Shown here: piece by piece, positions 25,858 through 33,991 of the stretch | Layout of the letters: each line of letters begins with the position of its first letter | Numbering within the stretch: position 1 is the first letter of the stretch | Source of the DNA: Bifidobacterium biavatii DSM 23969 | GTDB taxonomy: Bacteria; Actinomycetota; Actinomycetes; Actinomycetales; Bifidobacteriaceae | Length of the DNA: 64,000 nucleotides | Direction of reading: 5' to 3' | NCBI RefSeq assembly: GCF_000741165.1 | Contig: NZ_JGYN01000005.1 | Coordinates: 42,176 to 106,175 of the forward strand | The notes under the pieces: generated by a model | What the model was told of the DNA's origin: nothing | Databases searched by the model: none | The model's input: the letters and a program-made list of their open reading frames with translations, nothing else | Position numbers and translations under genes: made by a program

Positions 25858-26361
25858 ATGGCTATGCTTCCGGCTTTGATGAATGACACGATGTTTTCTG
25901 ATCTGTTCGATGATCCGTTCTTCCAGGGTTGGCGTACGGATGATAACTCGGCGGCGGCTGTGATGCCGGCGAACATGATGAACACCGATGTGCGCGAGAC
26001 CGCCAACGGCTACGATGTGGACATCGATATGCCGGGCTTCAAGAAGGGTGACATCAAGCTCGAGCTGAACAACGGTTATTTGACCGTGTCCGCCACCCGT
26101 AGCAGCGAGCATGAGGATCATGCCCCGTCCGAGGCCCATGAGGGCGATACGAAGTGCGCTTGCGGCACCGACGAGTCCGGCAAGTGGCTGCGTCGCGAAC
26201 GCTACATGGGCAGCTGCTCTCGCAGCTTCTACGTGGGCGGCGATGTGAAGGAATCCGATATCCACGCGTCGTACAAGAACGGCACGCTGTGCATTCAGGT
26301 TCCGAAGAAGCAGGCTCAGCCGCAGGTCGAAGCCAAGCACCAGATCGACATCGAAGGCTGA
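25858..26361 (+). CDS. Small heat shock protein, Hsp20 family
   Basis: 167-residue holding chaperone with an alpha-crystallin domain (~43-155). It includes ETANGYDVDIDMPGFKKGDI, ELNNGYLTVSA, RSFYVGGDVKESDIHASYKNG and the GTLCIQVPKK strand. TAGGAGT before ATG 25858 defines the start; the in-frame upstream extension is dismissed. Cys residues in TKCACGTDESG between the strands are unusual. A 200-bp leader with a HAIR site lies upstream and a strong hairpin downstream. Confidence 0.95.
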   Translation: MAMLPALMNDTMFSDLFDDPFFQGWRTDDNSAAAVMPANMMNTDVRETANGYDVDIDMPGFKKGDIKLELNNGYLTVSATRSSEHEDHAPSEAHEGDTKCACGTDESGKWLRRERYMGSCSRSFYVGGDVKESDIHASYKNGTLCIQVPKKQAQPQVEAKHQIDIEG

Positions 26362-26476
26362 TCTGCGGAGTCCGCACGACGATAACTGAATGATTTCGTC
26401 GCCGCCCGTCGGATATTGTCCGCACGCATTGAGTGCGGAGTCCGTCGGACGACGGGAAACAAAGCCTAGTCCTATG

Positions 26477-26514
26477 ATGGGGCCGGATGATCCCAACCGA
26501 TCATCCGGCCCCAT
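26477..26514 (+). terminator. Hairpin terminator behind hsp20
   Basis: Perfect 16-bp arms (ATGGGGCCGGATGATC and complement) around CCAACC. The following T content is weak (TGCGTT). Confidence 0.65.
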
Positions 26515-26543
26515 TGCGTTCGTCCGGCCATGTCAGGACGTTC

Positions 26544-26586
26544 GGTCACGCAATGGAATATCATGGCGTTTCACCATCGCGTGGCC
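26544..26586. repeat. Single hairpin of the GGTCACGCGATGG family
   Basis: GGTCACGCAATGG at 26544-26556 faces CCATCGCGTGGCC at 26574-26586. It is the same motif as the 12-copy cluster at 20215-20555, showing that the motif is dispersed and not locus-specific. Confidence 0.7.
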
Positions 26587-26647
26587 CCACTCCAAAGAAA
26601 TCAATCGCCTCAGAAATCAGGTTCCAACAATCAGGTTATTGCCGGAC

Positions 26648-27289
26648 TTAGCCGGGAATTTTGGCGACGATGGAGTTGAGTGCGTCAAACGATTCGTTGA
26701 CCTGATCGACAATCTGTCTGCCCTGCCGCACCATGTCGGTCACCTGTTTGGTATGCGGCTGCGGCAACGCATGAATCGACGACTGTACACGGTCCAACAC
26801 CGCACCAGCATCGGACAGGTCCCGTTTGACCGACGCGATTTTGGGAATCGACAGCGTTCCGTCCGAGAAATTCGCTCCTGACAACAATTCGGACAGGTTG
26901 AAGTCCACCAGCGTGCCCTGCGCCGCACTGTCGATCTTGGGCAGCGCGTTGGTCGCGGCATCGGCAGCCGCGTCCAGCATACCGCGCACTGCGGCGACGT
27001 CCGAACCGTAATACGGTACATGCTCAGCCACGGACCACAACGGGCCGCGCGTCTCGTCACGCGCCGCGACGACATGATCACCAGCCTTATCCAACCGGGC
27101 AAGCGCCTGTTTGACGTCGCCTTGCTTGATCGACTCCTGCGCCAAGCTCGCATATTCGCCAGCCTGCCGCGATTCGCCGATCACCCGCTGCGCCGACCGC
27201 CACAACAGCACGCCGGACACGCCCGCGGCCAATAACAAAATCGCCAGAATGACTGCAACAACGGAAAGAACACGCCTACGTTTCCCCAT
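26648..27289 (-). CDS. Truncated DUF4012-type membrane protein (N-terminal part only)
   Basis: 213 residues: one N-terminal membrane helix (VLSVVAVILAILLLAAGVSG) and a helical region with GDVKQALARLDKAGDHVVAAR and GPLWSVAEHVPYYGSDVAAVR. This matches the N-terminal leader of large actinobacterial DUF4012 proteins, which normally continue ~400 residues after the IPG motif. Here the stop codon follows KIPG directly, so the DUF4012 domain is absent. It may be a remnant or a short functional form. It lies between two orphan ATPases, in a region of rearrangement. Confidence 0.7.
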   Translation of the reverse strand: MGKRRRVLSVVAVILAILLLAAGVSGVLLWRSAQRVIGESRQAGEYASLAQESIKQGDVKQALARLDKAGDHVVAARDETRGPLWSVAEHVPYYGSDVAAVRGMLDAAADAATNALPKIDSAAQGTLVDFNLSELLSGANFSDGTLSIPKIASVKRDLSDAGAVLDRVQSSIHALPQPHTKQVTDMVRQGRQIVDQVNESFDALNSIVAKIPG

Positions 27290-27424
27290 GCCACCAATCT
27301 ACCGCAGCGCGCTACGCCACAAGCGGAGGCCCGACGTTCCCCTCCGGAATCACCGCATGCCGGCACCGTCACCACAACGCCTGTTCCATGCCGGCAATGG
27401 CGCGGAGCATCTGATACAACGGCT

Positions 27425-27562
27425 CTATTGATGAATTTACAAAGTTCCTACTGATGAATCTACAGAAGGTCTACTGATGAATTTGCAGAAAATCTACTGA
27501 TGAATTATCATCATTCCTATTGATGATTTTTCAAGAAGTCTACTGATGAATTTGCAAAGGGG
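27425..27562 (+). repeat. 23-bp tandem array (6 units) in front of orphan ATPase 2
   Basis: Six uninterrupted 23-bp units start at 27425, 27448, 27471, 27494, 27517 and 27540, each beginning CTAYTGATGA. The last unit ends six bases before the ATG and contains the ribosome site (AAGGGGG). The last unit starts 29 bp before the ATG, nearly the same offset as in ATPase 1. A 3-unit copy lies at 31508-31576. Confidence 0.95.
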
Positions 27563-27568
27563 GATGCA

Positions 27569-28729
27569 ATGATACCCAGAACCTTGTCGGAGCAGCTATC
27601 CCCAATGCTGTCCTGGTTCCCGGTCGTGTCCGTTACGGGGCCACGACAAAGCGGCAAATCCACTCTGGTGAGAACCCTGCTACCCAATTACGAATACGTC
27701 AATCTGGAAGACGAAACAACCCGGCTCAGCGCCCTGAACGATCCAGTCGGCTTCATTCGTTCCCACAACGATCATCTCATCATCGACGAAGCACAGTATG
27801 CTCCTGGACTGTTCTCGCAGATTCAGGTCGTCGCCGACGAGCGTGGGACGATGGGACAGTACGTACTGTCCGGATCACAAAATTTCCTAATGGAGAAGCG
27901 CATCGGACAATCGCTGGCAGGCCGGGTCGGCATGTTGCAGCTGCTTCCACTGTCCTATCGGGAAGTGTTATCAGCACAGAGCGATCTCAACGTGGATGAG
28001 TTCGCGTTCCGTGGCGGATATCCGCATCTGTACGATGTGCCGACGCCGAATGACGTCTACTTCCGCAATTACGTAGCAACATATGTGAAACGTGACGTCG
28101 CGGAATACCTTGACGTCCGCAACCTGTCTGATTTCAGCACGTTCATTCACCTGTGTGCCGACAACGCCGGAGCCATGCTGAATCTCAGCGCATTGGCGAG
28201 AGATGCGGGAATTTCGTTCAATACGGCGAAGGGCTGGCTGTCCATACTGGAGGCAAGCTTCATCGTGTTCAGACTGCAGCCCTATTCGTCGAACACGCGT
28301 AAGCGGCTCACCAAAACACCCAAGCTGTACTTTTATGACAACGGGCTGCTCAACTATCTGCTGGGAATCCGCTCGGTCCAGGAACTGCAGAACGATCCTA
28401 AACGAGGAGACGTGTTTGAGAATCTAATCATCTCCGAAACTGTGAAGCACTATCTGAACGCAAATCGGGAAGCGAACTTGTGTTTTTATCGCGATACTGC
28501 ACAGGCGGAGATCGACCTGGTGGATCTGACGCAACGACGTTCGCCGGAACTTATCGAAATCAAGTCCGGCATGACGCCACGTCCAGATTTCTTCAAGCAT
28601 CTCGCAACGATCGGTGAGGAACTGAACGTTCCCCTCGAACAGCGCACGGTCGTTTATCGCGGAACCGAAACGTTCTCCACCAAAAATGGCCGATACGTCA
28701 CCGCCGAAGACTATTTGCGCAGCAAATGA
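27569..28729 (+). CDS. Orphan AAA ATPase with DUF4143-type C-terminus (ATPase 2)
   Basis: 386 residues. GPRQSGKST Walker A, HLIIDEAQYAP Walker B, VLSGSQNFLM sensor, ARDAGISFNTAKGWLSILEA in the middle, and EIDLVDLTQRRSPELIEIKSG at the C-terminus with an intact E-x-K. Very similar in order and sequence to ATPase 1, so the pair arose by duplication, yet their upstream arrays are unrelated in sequence. An ISL3 element lies just downstream. Confidence 0.88.
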   Translation: MIPRTLSEQLSPMLSWFPVVSVTGPRQSGKSTLVRTLLPNYEYVNLEDETTRLSALNDPVGFIRSHNDHLIIDEAQYAPGLFSQIQVVADERGTMGQYVLSGSQNFLMEKRIGQSLAGRVGMLQLLPLSYREVLSAQSDLNVDEFAFRGGYPHLYDVPTPNDVYFRNYVATYVKRDVAEYLDVRNLSDFSTFIHLCADNAGAMLNLSALARDAGISFNTAKGWLSILEASFIVFRLQPYSSNTRKRLTKTPKLYFYDNGLLNYLLGIRSVQELQNDPKRGDVFENLIISETVKHYLNANREANLCFYRDTAQAEIDLVDLTQRRSPELIEIKSGMTPRPDFFKHLATIGEELNVPLEQRTVVYRGTETFSTKNGRYVTAEDYLRSK

Positions 28730-28785
28730 CGCAATGACGTTTATGCGCTCACGCTGCGCATATTGCTCCAATCACCGTCAAAACC

Positions 28786-28826
28786 AAATTGGCCTATTGT
28801 GCAGCAAAAACACAATAGGCCAATTT
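28786..28826. terminator. Hairpin behind ATPase 2
   Basis: Perfect 16-bp arms (AAATTGGCCTATTGTG and complement at 28811-28826) around a 9-nt A-rich loop. Likely a terminator or 3'-end structure; no T run follows. Confidence 0.6.
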
Positions 28827-28866
28827 GTTACCTCATTTCCAAAGGAGAAACCAAATTCTCTTTTTA

Positions 28867-30266
28867 GAGGTTTCTGTTGTTTTCGTGGGTTAGTTTGTTG
28901 GTGTTGGTAGTTGGATGTTGAGTCCGCCGCATCTGAGCATGATGAGCGCGATGAGGTTGGTGACGTGGTGGAAGCCGTAGGCCATGCGGATGGTGACTTT
29001 GATTCGGTTGTTGAATGCCTCGAGCCTGGCGTTGGAGTAGCCCAGTTCGATCGTGCGTAGGATGTCGGGACGGCGCCGGCGGATCTTCCTGGCGAGTTCG
29101 ACGATCTCGGGGATCCGGCTGTGGGACGCCCAGAACACCCAGTGGTTCAACTCGGTCTTGGCTTGGTCGAGGGGGTGTTTGAGCAGGGTTCTCAACAGTT
29201 CCTTGAGCTGCCAGGCGCGGTAGAGCTGGCCCTTGGGATCCGTGTTGCGCAGGGCGTCGAATGCTTCAGACTGCTTGTCGGTCAGATCGCGCGGGTTCTT
29301 CAATACCGCGTATTTGACGCCGCGCATACGCTTAGTCGTTTCCTCGTCGTGTTCGTGTCTAGCTTGGTTCCACAGTCGTTTCCTGACCTTGTCGAGCGCA
29401 CCGGTCATCCAGGAGACGATGTGGAAGCCGTCCAATACGCGTTCCGCGTTCGGACAGTGCTCGGCGACGCATGAGTCGATCCAACGCGCCCCATCGCCGG
29501 TGACGACCCTGATGGACTTCTTCTGTTCGTCGCTGAGCTGCTGGAAGAACAGGTCGAACACGTCTTTGCCGTACCCGTCGTGCGCCCAGATCACGCGATG
29601 CCGCTCATGATCGACGACCACCGTGACGTACGTGTGACCCTTCCGGTAGCTGGTCTCGTCCACACCAATCGCGGTGAGCCCGTCGAACGGCGACGGCATC
29701 CCCGCTTTCAACCGTTCGGCGACCCTATGGGCGATATCGCCCGCAGTCCTCCATGCGATGTGCAGGAACCCGCTGACGGTCTTCTGGTTGGCGACGGTCA
29801 TCAGCCACGCGCACTCCGCCTCGAAATCCCTCGTGAACCTCGAGCCGGGCTCGGCCCACGACACGGAAGCGACCACCACCCCGCACTTCGGGCAGTCCAC
29901 GCGCGGCATCACGGCGACCAGCTCCACCCGCCAGCAGCCGAAATCCTGATGCCGCCAACGACGCACACCACCGCCCTGGTCGTAACCACGACGACGTTTG
30001 CCACACCTCGAGCATCGGAGCAGGCCCTTACGCGGGCGCACGCGGATCTCGAGCACGGGCACGGGACGCAACGGCGAGTCAACGATCCGCGCGTCCTCGA
30101 CGACCGTGCCTTTGACGTTGAGGAGCTGGTTGAATATGCTGTTCATCAGGCGCTTTTTGGTTGTTGTTTTTCTTGGTCGTTAAACATCCTACCCAGAAAG
30201 CGCTCTTCTCTTACTCCCCCAACGACTCAACAACGAACCCACACCCACGAAAACAGCAATAGCGCC
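28867..30266. mobile_element. ISL3-family insertion sequence with 8-bp target duplication
   Basis: 1400-bp element. Both ends start GAGG and share TGTTTTCGTGGG close to the tip (imperfect inverted repeats). It is flanked by the direct repeat TCTTTTTA at 28859-28866 and 30267-30274, the 8-bp duplication usual for ISL3. It inserted just behind the stop codon of the membrane protein gene at 30282, so no gene is broken. Confidence 0.88.
28890..30146 (-). CDS. ISL3-family transposase
   Basis: 418-residue DDE transposase. An N-terminal zinc-ribbon-like region (CSRCGKRRRGYD, then VDCPKCGVV) is followed by an HTH, then the catalytic core with GVDETSYRKGHTYVTVVVD (first Asp), VTGDGARWID (second region) and NARLEAFNNRIKVTIRMAYGFHHV (Glu). 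Full length and uninterrupted, so probably active. Confidence 0.95.
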   Translation of the reverse strand: MNSIFNQLLNVKGTVVEDARIVDSPLRPVPVLEIRVRPRKGLLRCSRCGKRRRGYDQGGGVRRWRHQDFGCWRVELVAVMPRVDCPKCGVVVASVSWAEPGSRFTRDFEAECAWLMTVANQKTVSGFLHIAWRTAGDIAHRVAERLKAGMPSPFDGLTAIGVDETSYRKGHTYVTVVVDHERHRVIWAHDGYGKDVFDLFFQQLSDEQKKSIRVVTGDGARWIDSCVAEHCPNAERVLDGFHIVSWMTGALDKVRKRLWNQARHEHDEETTKRMRGVKYAVLKNPRDLTDKQSEAFDALRNTDPKGQLYRAWQLKELLRTLLKHPLDQAKTELNHWVFWASHSRIPEIVELARKIRRRRPDILRTIELGYSNARLEAFNNRIKVTIRMAYGFHHVTNLIALIMLRCGGLNIQLPTPTN

Positions 30267-30281
30267 TCTTTTTATCGAAAA

Positions 30282-31352
30282 TCACTGCGACAACTGCATA
30301 ATTTTTGCCAATGCACTTGGAATGGTGATATTCCCACCAAGAGTGGACTGATAGGTAATAGTTCCATTGGAAGTGCCCCAGAATTCGACAATATCATCCT
30401 CAAGGAATCGGTTATTGCTATCCGTGGCGTGAGATACATAAATAATACTACTGCTATCCCAAATACCGTAATCGCCTTGCTTGACGCTTATGCGATATTC
30501 AGAAATATAATCACCCTCAATGACCTGAACGATTTTACCGCGGAAATGAATTCTCTTCCCCTTATTCGAATCGGGATTACGCGCCAAGTCTTCGTATGGT
30601 ATATCTTGCGTGGAAGCCTTGAAAGTTTCATCGGATTCATCTACGGTCACCGTAAACGTGGTGTCAAAGCCTTCATATTCGACTGTGAATTCTTGAGTTT
30701 TCCCTTCCTCAAGCGTTCCAGGATTCGTAACCGTCCATCCGCTAAAGAGAGTCGTTGTTTTACCGTCGGAATACGTAACCTCAACGGTTATGCCCTGAGT
30801 GCTGTCATTAATTTCCGTTCCCGGCGCAGTAGAACCGTCATAGTCGGCTTCGATGCCAAGAATCGTGGGTGATTCTTCTTCCTGATCATTGGACGAATCA
30901 TCAACTTGCTCGTCCTCTTGTCCTGAGCCGGATTGTTCCGACTGAGAAGCTTCCGGTTGCGCACCATTATTACCGGACTGATTGGTCCCCATATTCCCGA
31001 TGACCATAGCAATGATCATAAGAATAACAACAATACTTACACACAAAGCCATAACGAGCTGCCATAGTTTTAGTGTGATCGTTCTTGCCGGTTTTTTGTT
31101 AGTACTCATTGCCGCCGGCACATCCGTTCCTTGCGGATACTGGTCCGCGCTGACATACGGCGCCTCGTGCTGTGTAGACGGCGCAGCTTGCGCGTACAAC
31201 GGTTGCGTATTAGCGGATTGAGCCTGGGCATTATTTACTGGCGATTCGGAAGTCTGAGCATACTGCCCATACATAGGCTGGACCGGATTGGACTGTGGCA
31301 TCTGAATAGGATCATTACTTGCAGATGCCGGCTGATTATTCGGATCAGTCAT
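30282..31352 (-). CDS. Single-pass membrane protein with Ig-like and TcdA-E-operon-regulator-like domains
   Basis: 356 residues. A Gln/Asn/Pro-rich cytoplasmic region (1-85), one membrane helix (~90-115), an acidic Ser/Glu linker, a bacterial Ig-like domain (VEVTYSDGKTT, NPGTLEEGKTQEFTVEYEG), and a C-terminal beta domain (ARNPDSNKGKRIHFRGKIVQV, ISVKQGDYG, EFWGTSNGTITYQSTLGG) like those in Firmicutes proteins labelled TcdA-E operon negative regulator. Start 31352 has AAGGAG upstream. The gene is AT-richer than its neighbours, suggesting transfer. Function unknown; probably an envelope protein. Confidence 0.78.
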   Translation of the reverse strand: MTDPNNQPASASNDPIQMPQSNPVQPMYGQYAQTSESPVNNAQAQSANTQPLYAQAAPSTQHEAPYVSADQYPQGTDVPAAMSTNKKPARTITLKLWQLVMALCVSIVVILMIIAMVIGNMGTNQSGNNGAQPEASQSEQSGSGQEDEQVDDSSNDQEEESPTILGIEADYDGSTAPGTEINDSTQGITVEVTYSDGKTTTLFSGWTVTNPGTLEEGKTQEFTVEYEGFDTTFTVTVDESDETFKASTQDIPYEDLARNPDSNKGKRIHFRGKIVQVIEGDYISEYRISVKQGDYGIWDSSSIIYVSHATDSNNRFLEDDIVEFWGTSNGTITYQSTLGGNITIPSALAKIMQLSQ

Positions 31353-31507
31353 TAAGGGGCTCCTTCGTCTCTCCATTATGAGCGACACGATTGTACCCCC
31401 CCCGCTGGACGAACCCTTTCGGCCATGGAACGGAACACAGCCCGTACCACTTCAATGATGGCGCGCTGCAATTACCACTGGCGACGATATCTCGCACCAA
31501 GTCGGCT

Positions 31508-31576
31508 CTATTGATGAATTTGCAAGATTCCTACTGATGAATTTGCAGGAAATCTACTGATGAATTTGCAAAGACG
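31508..31576 (+). repeat. Solo 23-bp array (3 units), copy of the ATPase 2 array
   Basis: Three 23-bp units at 31508, 31531 and 31554, each beginning CTAYTGATGAATTTGCA. It starts with the same GGCTCTATTGATGAATTT as the array at 27425 but no ATPase follows; the dnaG stop is 34 bp away. It looks like a lone array left after loss of, or before gain of, an ATPase gene. Confidence 0.9.
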
Positions 31577-31609
31577 GTTCAGCCAAGAGAAGAGCAGGGA
31601 GCCGCCAGG

Positions 31610-33775
31610 TCACCCGATGTTGCCGCCGAAGATCTCGGATTGGAGGTTTTTGCGCGCGGTTTCCATCTGCGTGATCTGGCCGAGCAGCGCGATTTTCTCC
31701 GCACCGTCCGGTAAGGCCGCCATTTGGCGTTTGGCCGCGCCGATCCGCCGCATGAAGCCGATGTCGAGCAGTCGGGCAAGCAGTTCGGTCGCATAGCGCT
31801 TCTCGTCGGCCGTGGCCGGGCGCAGCTGCGCGGCGGCAGGATTCGTCCCGTCCACACCGGCACCGCCCGCCGCACGCGCGTCGGATTCGCGCACGTCGTT
31901 CTCGCTGGGCGGCAACGGCAACGGCATCACCGCAAGCTCGTTGACGACCGATTCGAGCATCGGCCCGCCCGCCTTGACGAGATTGTGCATCCACAGTCCC
32001 TGCGGCATGTCGTCGGCCGGCAGTCCACCCGCCGCGGAAATCGCCTGGAACAGCGAACGGAACACCGGCGTCATGAAATTCGCCAGCGTGAGCGACGCGA
32101 ACCGGGCACGGTCGATCGCGCGCGGGACCTGCACCAGCATCGCCATGAACTGCTGTTCGCAGATGAACACCGCGTCGTCGATCTTGAAATACGTCTGTTC
32201 ATTCGCGTCGCGCCGTTCGAGCGCGCGCCGCGCGGACGGATTCGCGTACGGATTGCCGCCGGACTGGCCGCGCCCGGCGAACCCGGCACCGCCGCCGAAC
32301 TCGCCCGCTCCCCCACTGAACTCGCCGCCGAATCCAGCACCGCTGCCAGCCCCAGCAAACCGCCGTTTCGGCGCGTACGCGTCCTCGTCACGCACGTGCT
32401 GCTGCCGCCGCGCGTCGCGCACTTCGCGCTGCATGATGTCGAGATCGACGCCGATGCGTCGCGTCGCCTTGCGCGTGTAGATGTCGAGCAGCGAACGGTC
32501 GCGGATCTGCGCGATCAACGGAGCCGCAGCCTTCACCGCGCCCATCTGCCCGGTCGTGTATGACGTGTCGAAACGGTTGATCGCCGCGTCGATCACAAAA
32601 TCGTACAATGGCCGGGCTCCCGCGATCAGCGAGCGCACCGCTTCGTTGCCGCGTTCGATGCGCAGGTCGCACGGGTCGAGATTGTCGTCGGCCACGGCCA
32701 CGAACGTCTGCGACAGGAACGCCGAATCGAGCCCGAACGCGTGCAGCGCAGCCTTCTGTCCGGCCGCGTCGCCGTCGAACGTGAACACGATGCGCGAGCT
32801 GAGCGACTGGCCTTCGACTTTGAGCGGGCCGACGAGCTGGATCGCGCCGAGCGAGTCGTCGGCAATGAGCCGGCGCACGATTTTCGCGTGCTCCGCGCCG
32901 AACGCGGTGCCGCATGTCGCGACGGCCGTGTCGATGCCGGCCAGGTGCATGGCCATGACGTCGGTGTAGCCTTCGACGATCACAACCTGCCGTTTCTTCA
33001 CGATCGCCGACTTGGCGATGTCGATGCCGTACAGCACCTGCGTTTTGCGGTACAGCGCCGTGTCGGGCGTGTTGATGTACTTGGCGCTGATCGTGTCGTC
33101 CTCGTACAGCTTGCGCGCGCCGAAGCCGAGCGTGCGTCCGGTCGAGTCGCGGATCGGCCAGGTGACGCGGCCGCGGAAATAGTCGTACACGCCGCGCTGG
33201 CCCTGCCGAGCGAGGCCCGCGTCGAGCATCTCCTGCTGCGTGAATCCCTTGCCGGCCAAGTGCCGGACCAGATTGTCCCAGCCTTGCGGCGCGTAGCCGC
33301 AGCCGAACCGTTCGCAGTCGGCCTGGCTGAAGTTGCGCCCGCCGAGCAGCTTGCGCGCGGGCAGCGCTTCCTTGGTGAGGATCTGCGAGACGAAGAACCG
33401 CTGCGCCTCCTCGTTCGCTTCGAGCAGGCGGGCGCGCTTGGAGCCGGCCGGCTTGTCGGCGGACGAGCCGTTTTCGTAGTGCAGTTCGATGTGGTAGCGG
33501 TCGGCGAGCAGTTCGACAGCTTCGCGGAAGTCGATGTTTTCCTGCTGTTCAACGAATTTGAACACGTCGCCGCCGAGTCCGCATCCGAAGCAGTGCCACA
33601 CGCCGAGCGCGGGGCGCACGTTGAAGCTCGGGGTTTTCTCGTCGTGGAAGGGGCACAGGCCCACATACGTGCCCGTGCCGGAGGCTTTCAGCGTCACGCT
33701 CGCGGATACGATGTCGTACAGGTCCGCCCGCGCGCGCACCTTTTCCACGTCTTCTTTCTTGATCATCCCGGCCAT
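31610..33775 (-). CDS. dnaG: DNA primase
   Basis: 721-residue primase that makes RNA primers at the replication fork. A CHC2-type zinc finger (CPFHDEKTPSFNV, HCFGCGLGGD) near residues 45-70 is followed by the TOPRIM core (VVIVEGYTDVMAMHLAG, VFTFDGDAAGQKAAL), a Gly-rich linker (~455-490), and a C-terminal helicase-binding region. Start at 33775 (GGAGCGTT upstream) or 33766. Last gene of the alr-dgt-dnaG string; a hairpin element lies between dgt and dnaG. Confidence 0.97.
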   Translation of the reverse strand: MAGMIKKEDVEKVRARADLYDIVSASVTLKASGTGTYVGLCPFHDEKTPSFNVRPALGVWHCFGCGLGGDVFKFVEQQENIDFREAVELLADRYHIELHYENGSSADKPAGSKRARLLEANEEAQRFFVSQILTKEALPARKLLGGRNFSQADCERFGCGYAPQGWDNLVRHLAGKGFTQQEMLDAGLARQGQRGVYDYFRGRVTWPIRDSTGRTLGFGARKLYEDDTISAKYINTPDTALYRKTQVLYGIDIAKSAIVKKRQVVIVEGYTDVMAMHLAGIDTAVATCGTAFGAEHAKIVRRLIADDSLGAIQLVGPLKVEGQSLSSRIVFTFDGDAAGQKAALHAFGLDSAFLSQTFVAVADDNLDPCDLRIERGNEAVRSLIAGARPLYDFVIDAAINRFDTSYTTGQMGAVKAAAPLIAQIRDRSLLDIYTRKATRRIGVDLDIMQREVRDARRQQHVRDEDAYAPKRRFAGAGSGAGFGGEFSGGAGEFGGGAGFAGRGQSGGNPYANPSARRALERRDANEQTYFKIDDAVFICEQQFMAMLVQVPRAIDRARFASLTLANFMTPVFRSLFQAISAAGGLPADDMPQGLWMHNLVKAGGPMLESVVNELAVMPLPLPPSENDVRESDARAAGGAGVDGTNPAAAQLRPATADEKRYATELLARLLDIGFMRRIGAAKRQMAALPDGAEKIALLGQITQMETARKNLQSEIFGGNIG

Positions 33776-33857
33776 AACGCTCCAGCTTACCGTCACGCTA
33801 CGAGCAGGCGCACTTGTTACGTTTTGTCCGTTTATGGTAACAGTTGCGCTCACGACC

Positions 33858-33945
33858 GAGGCGGCCCGGCATGTGCAACGCTCGACACGCTCCGGGCCGC
33901 TCGGCCAAGTCATACGGTCGATCATTGCACATGCCGGGCCGCCTC
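33858..33945. repeat. Dispersed hairpin element, copy 4
   Basis: Perfect 21-bp arms (containing GGCGGCCCGGCATGTGC) around the family core CGACACGCTCCGGGCCGC...CATACGGTCG. It lies in the dgt-dnaG gap. Confidence 0.85.
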
Positions 33946-33991
33946 TCGTTCCAGCGAATGTTGCGTTACGACGATCATCGCCTGTCCGCCG

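Noticed and set aside
27425..27562. CRISPR array
   Set aside because: Units follow each other directly at 23 bp with no unique spacers and there are no cas genes nearby. The same holds for the arrays at 24234, 31508, 44495 and 62898.
31396..31403. C8 tract as phase-variation switch of the membrane protein at 30282
   Set aside because: Eight bases is short for frequent slippage and it lies 44 bp outside the gene; noted only as weak support for the C12 case.
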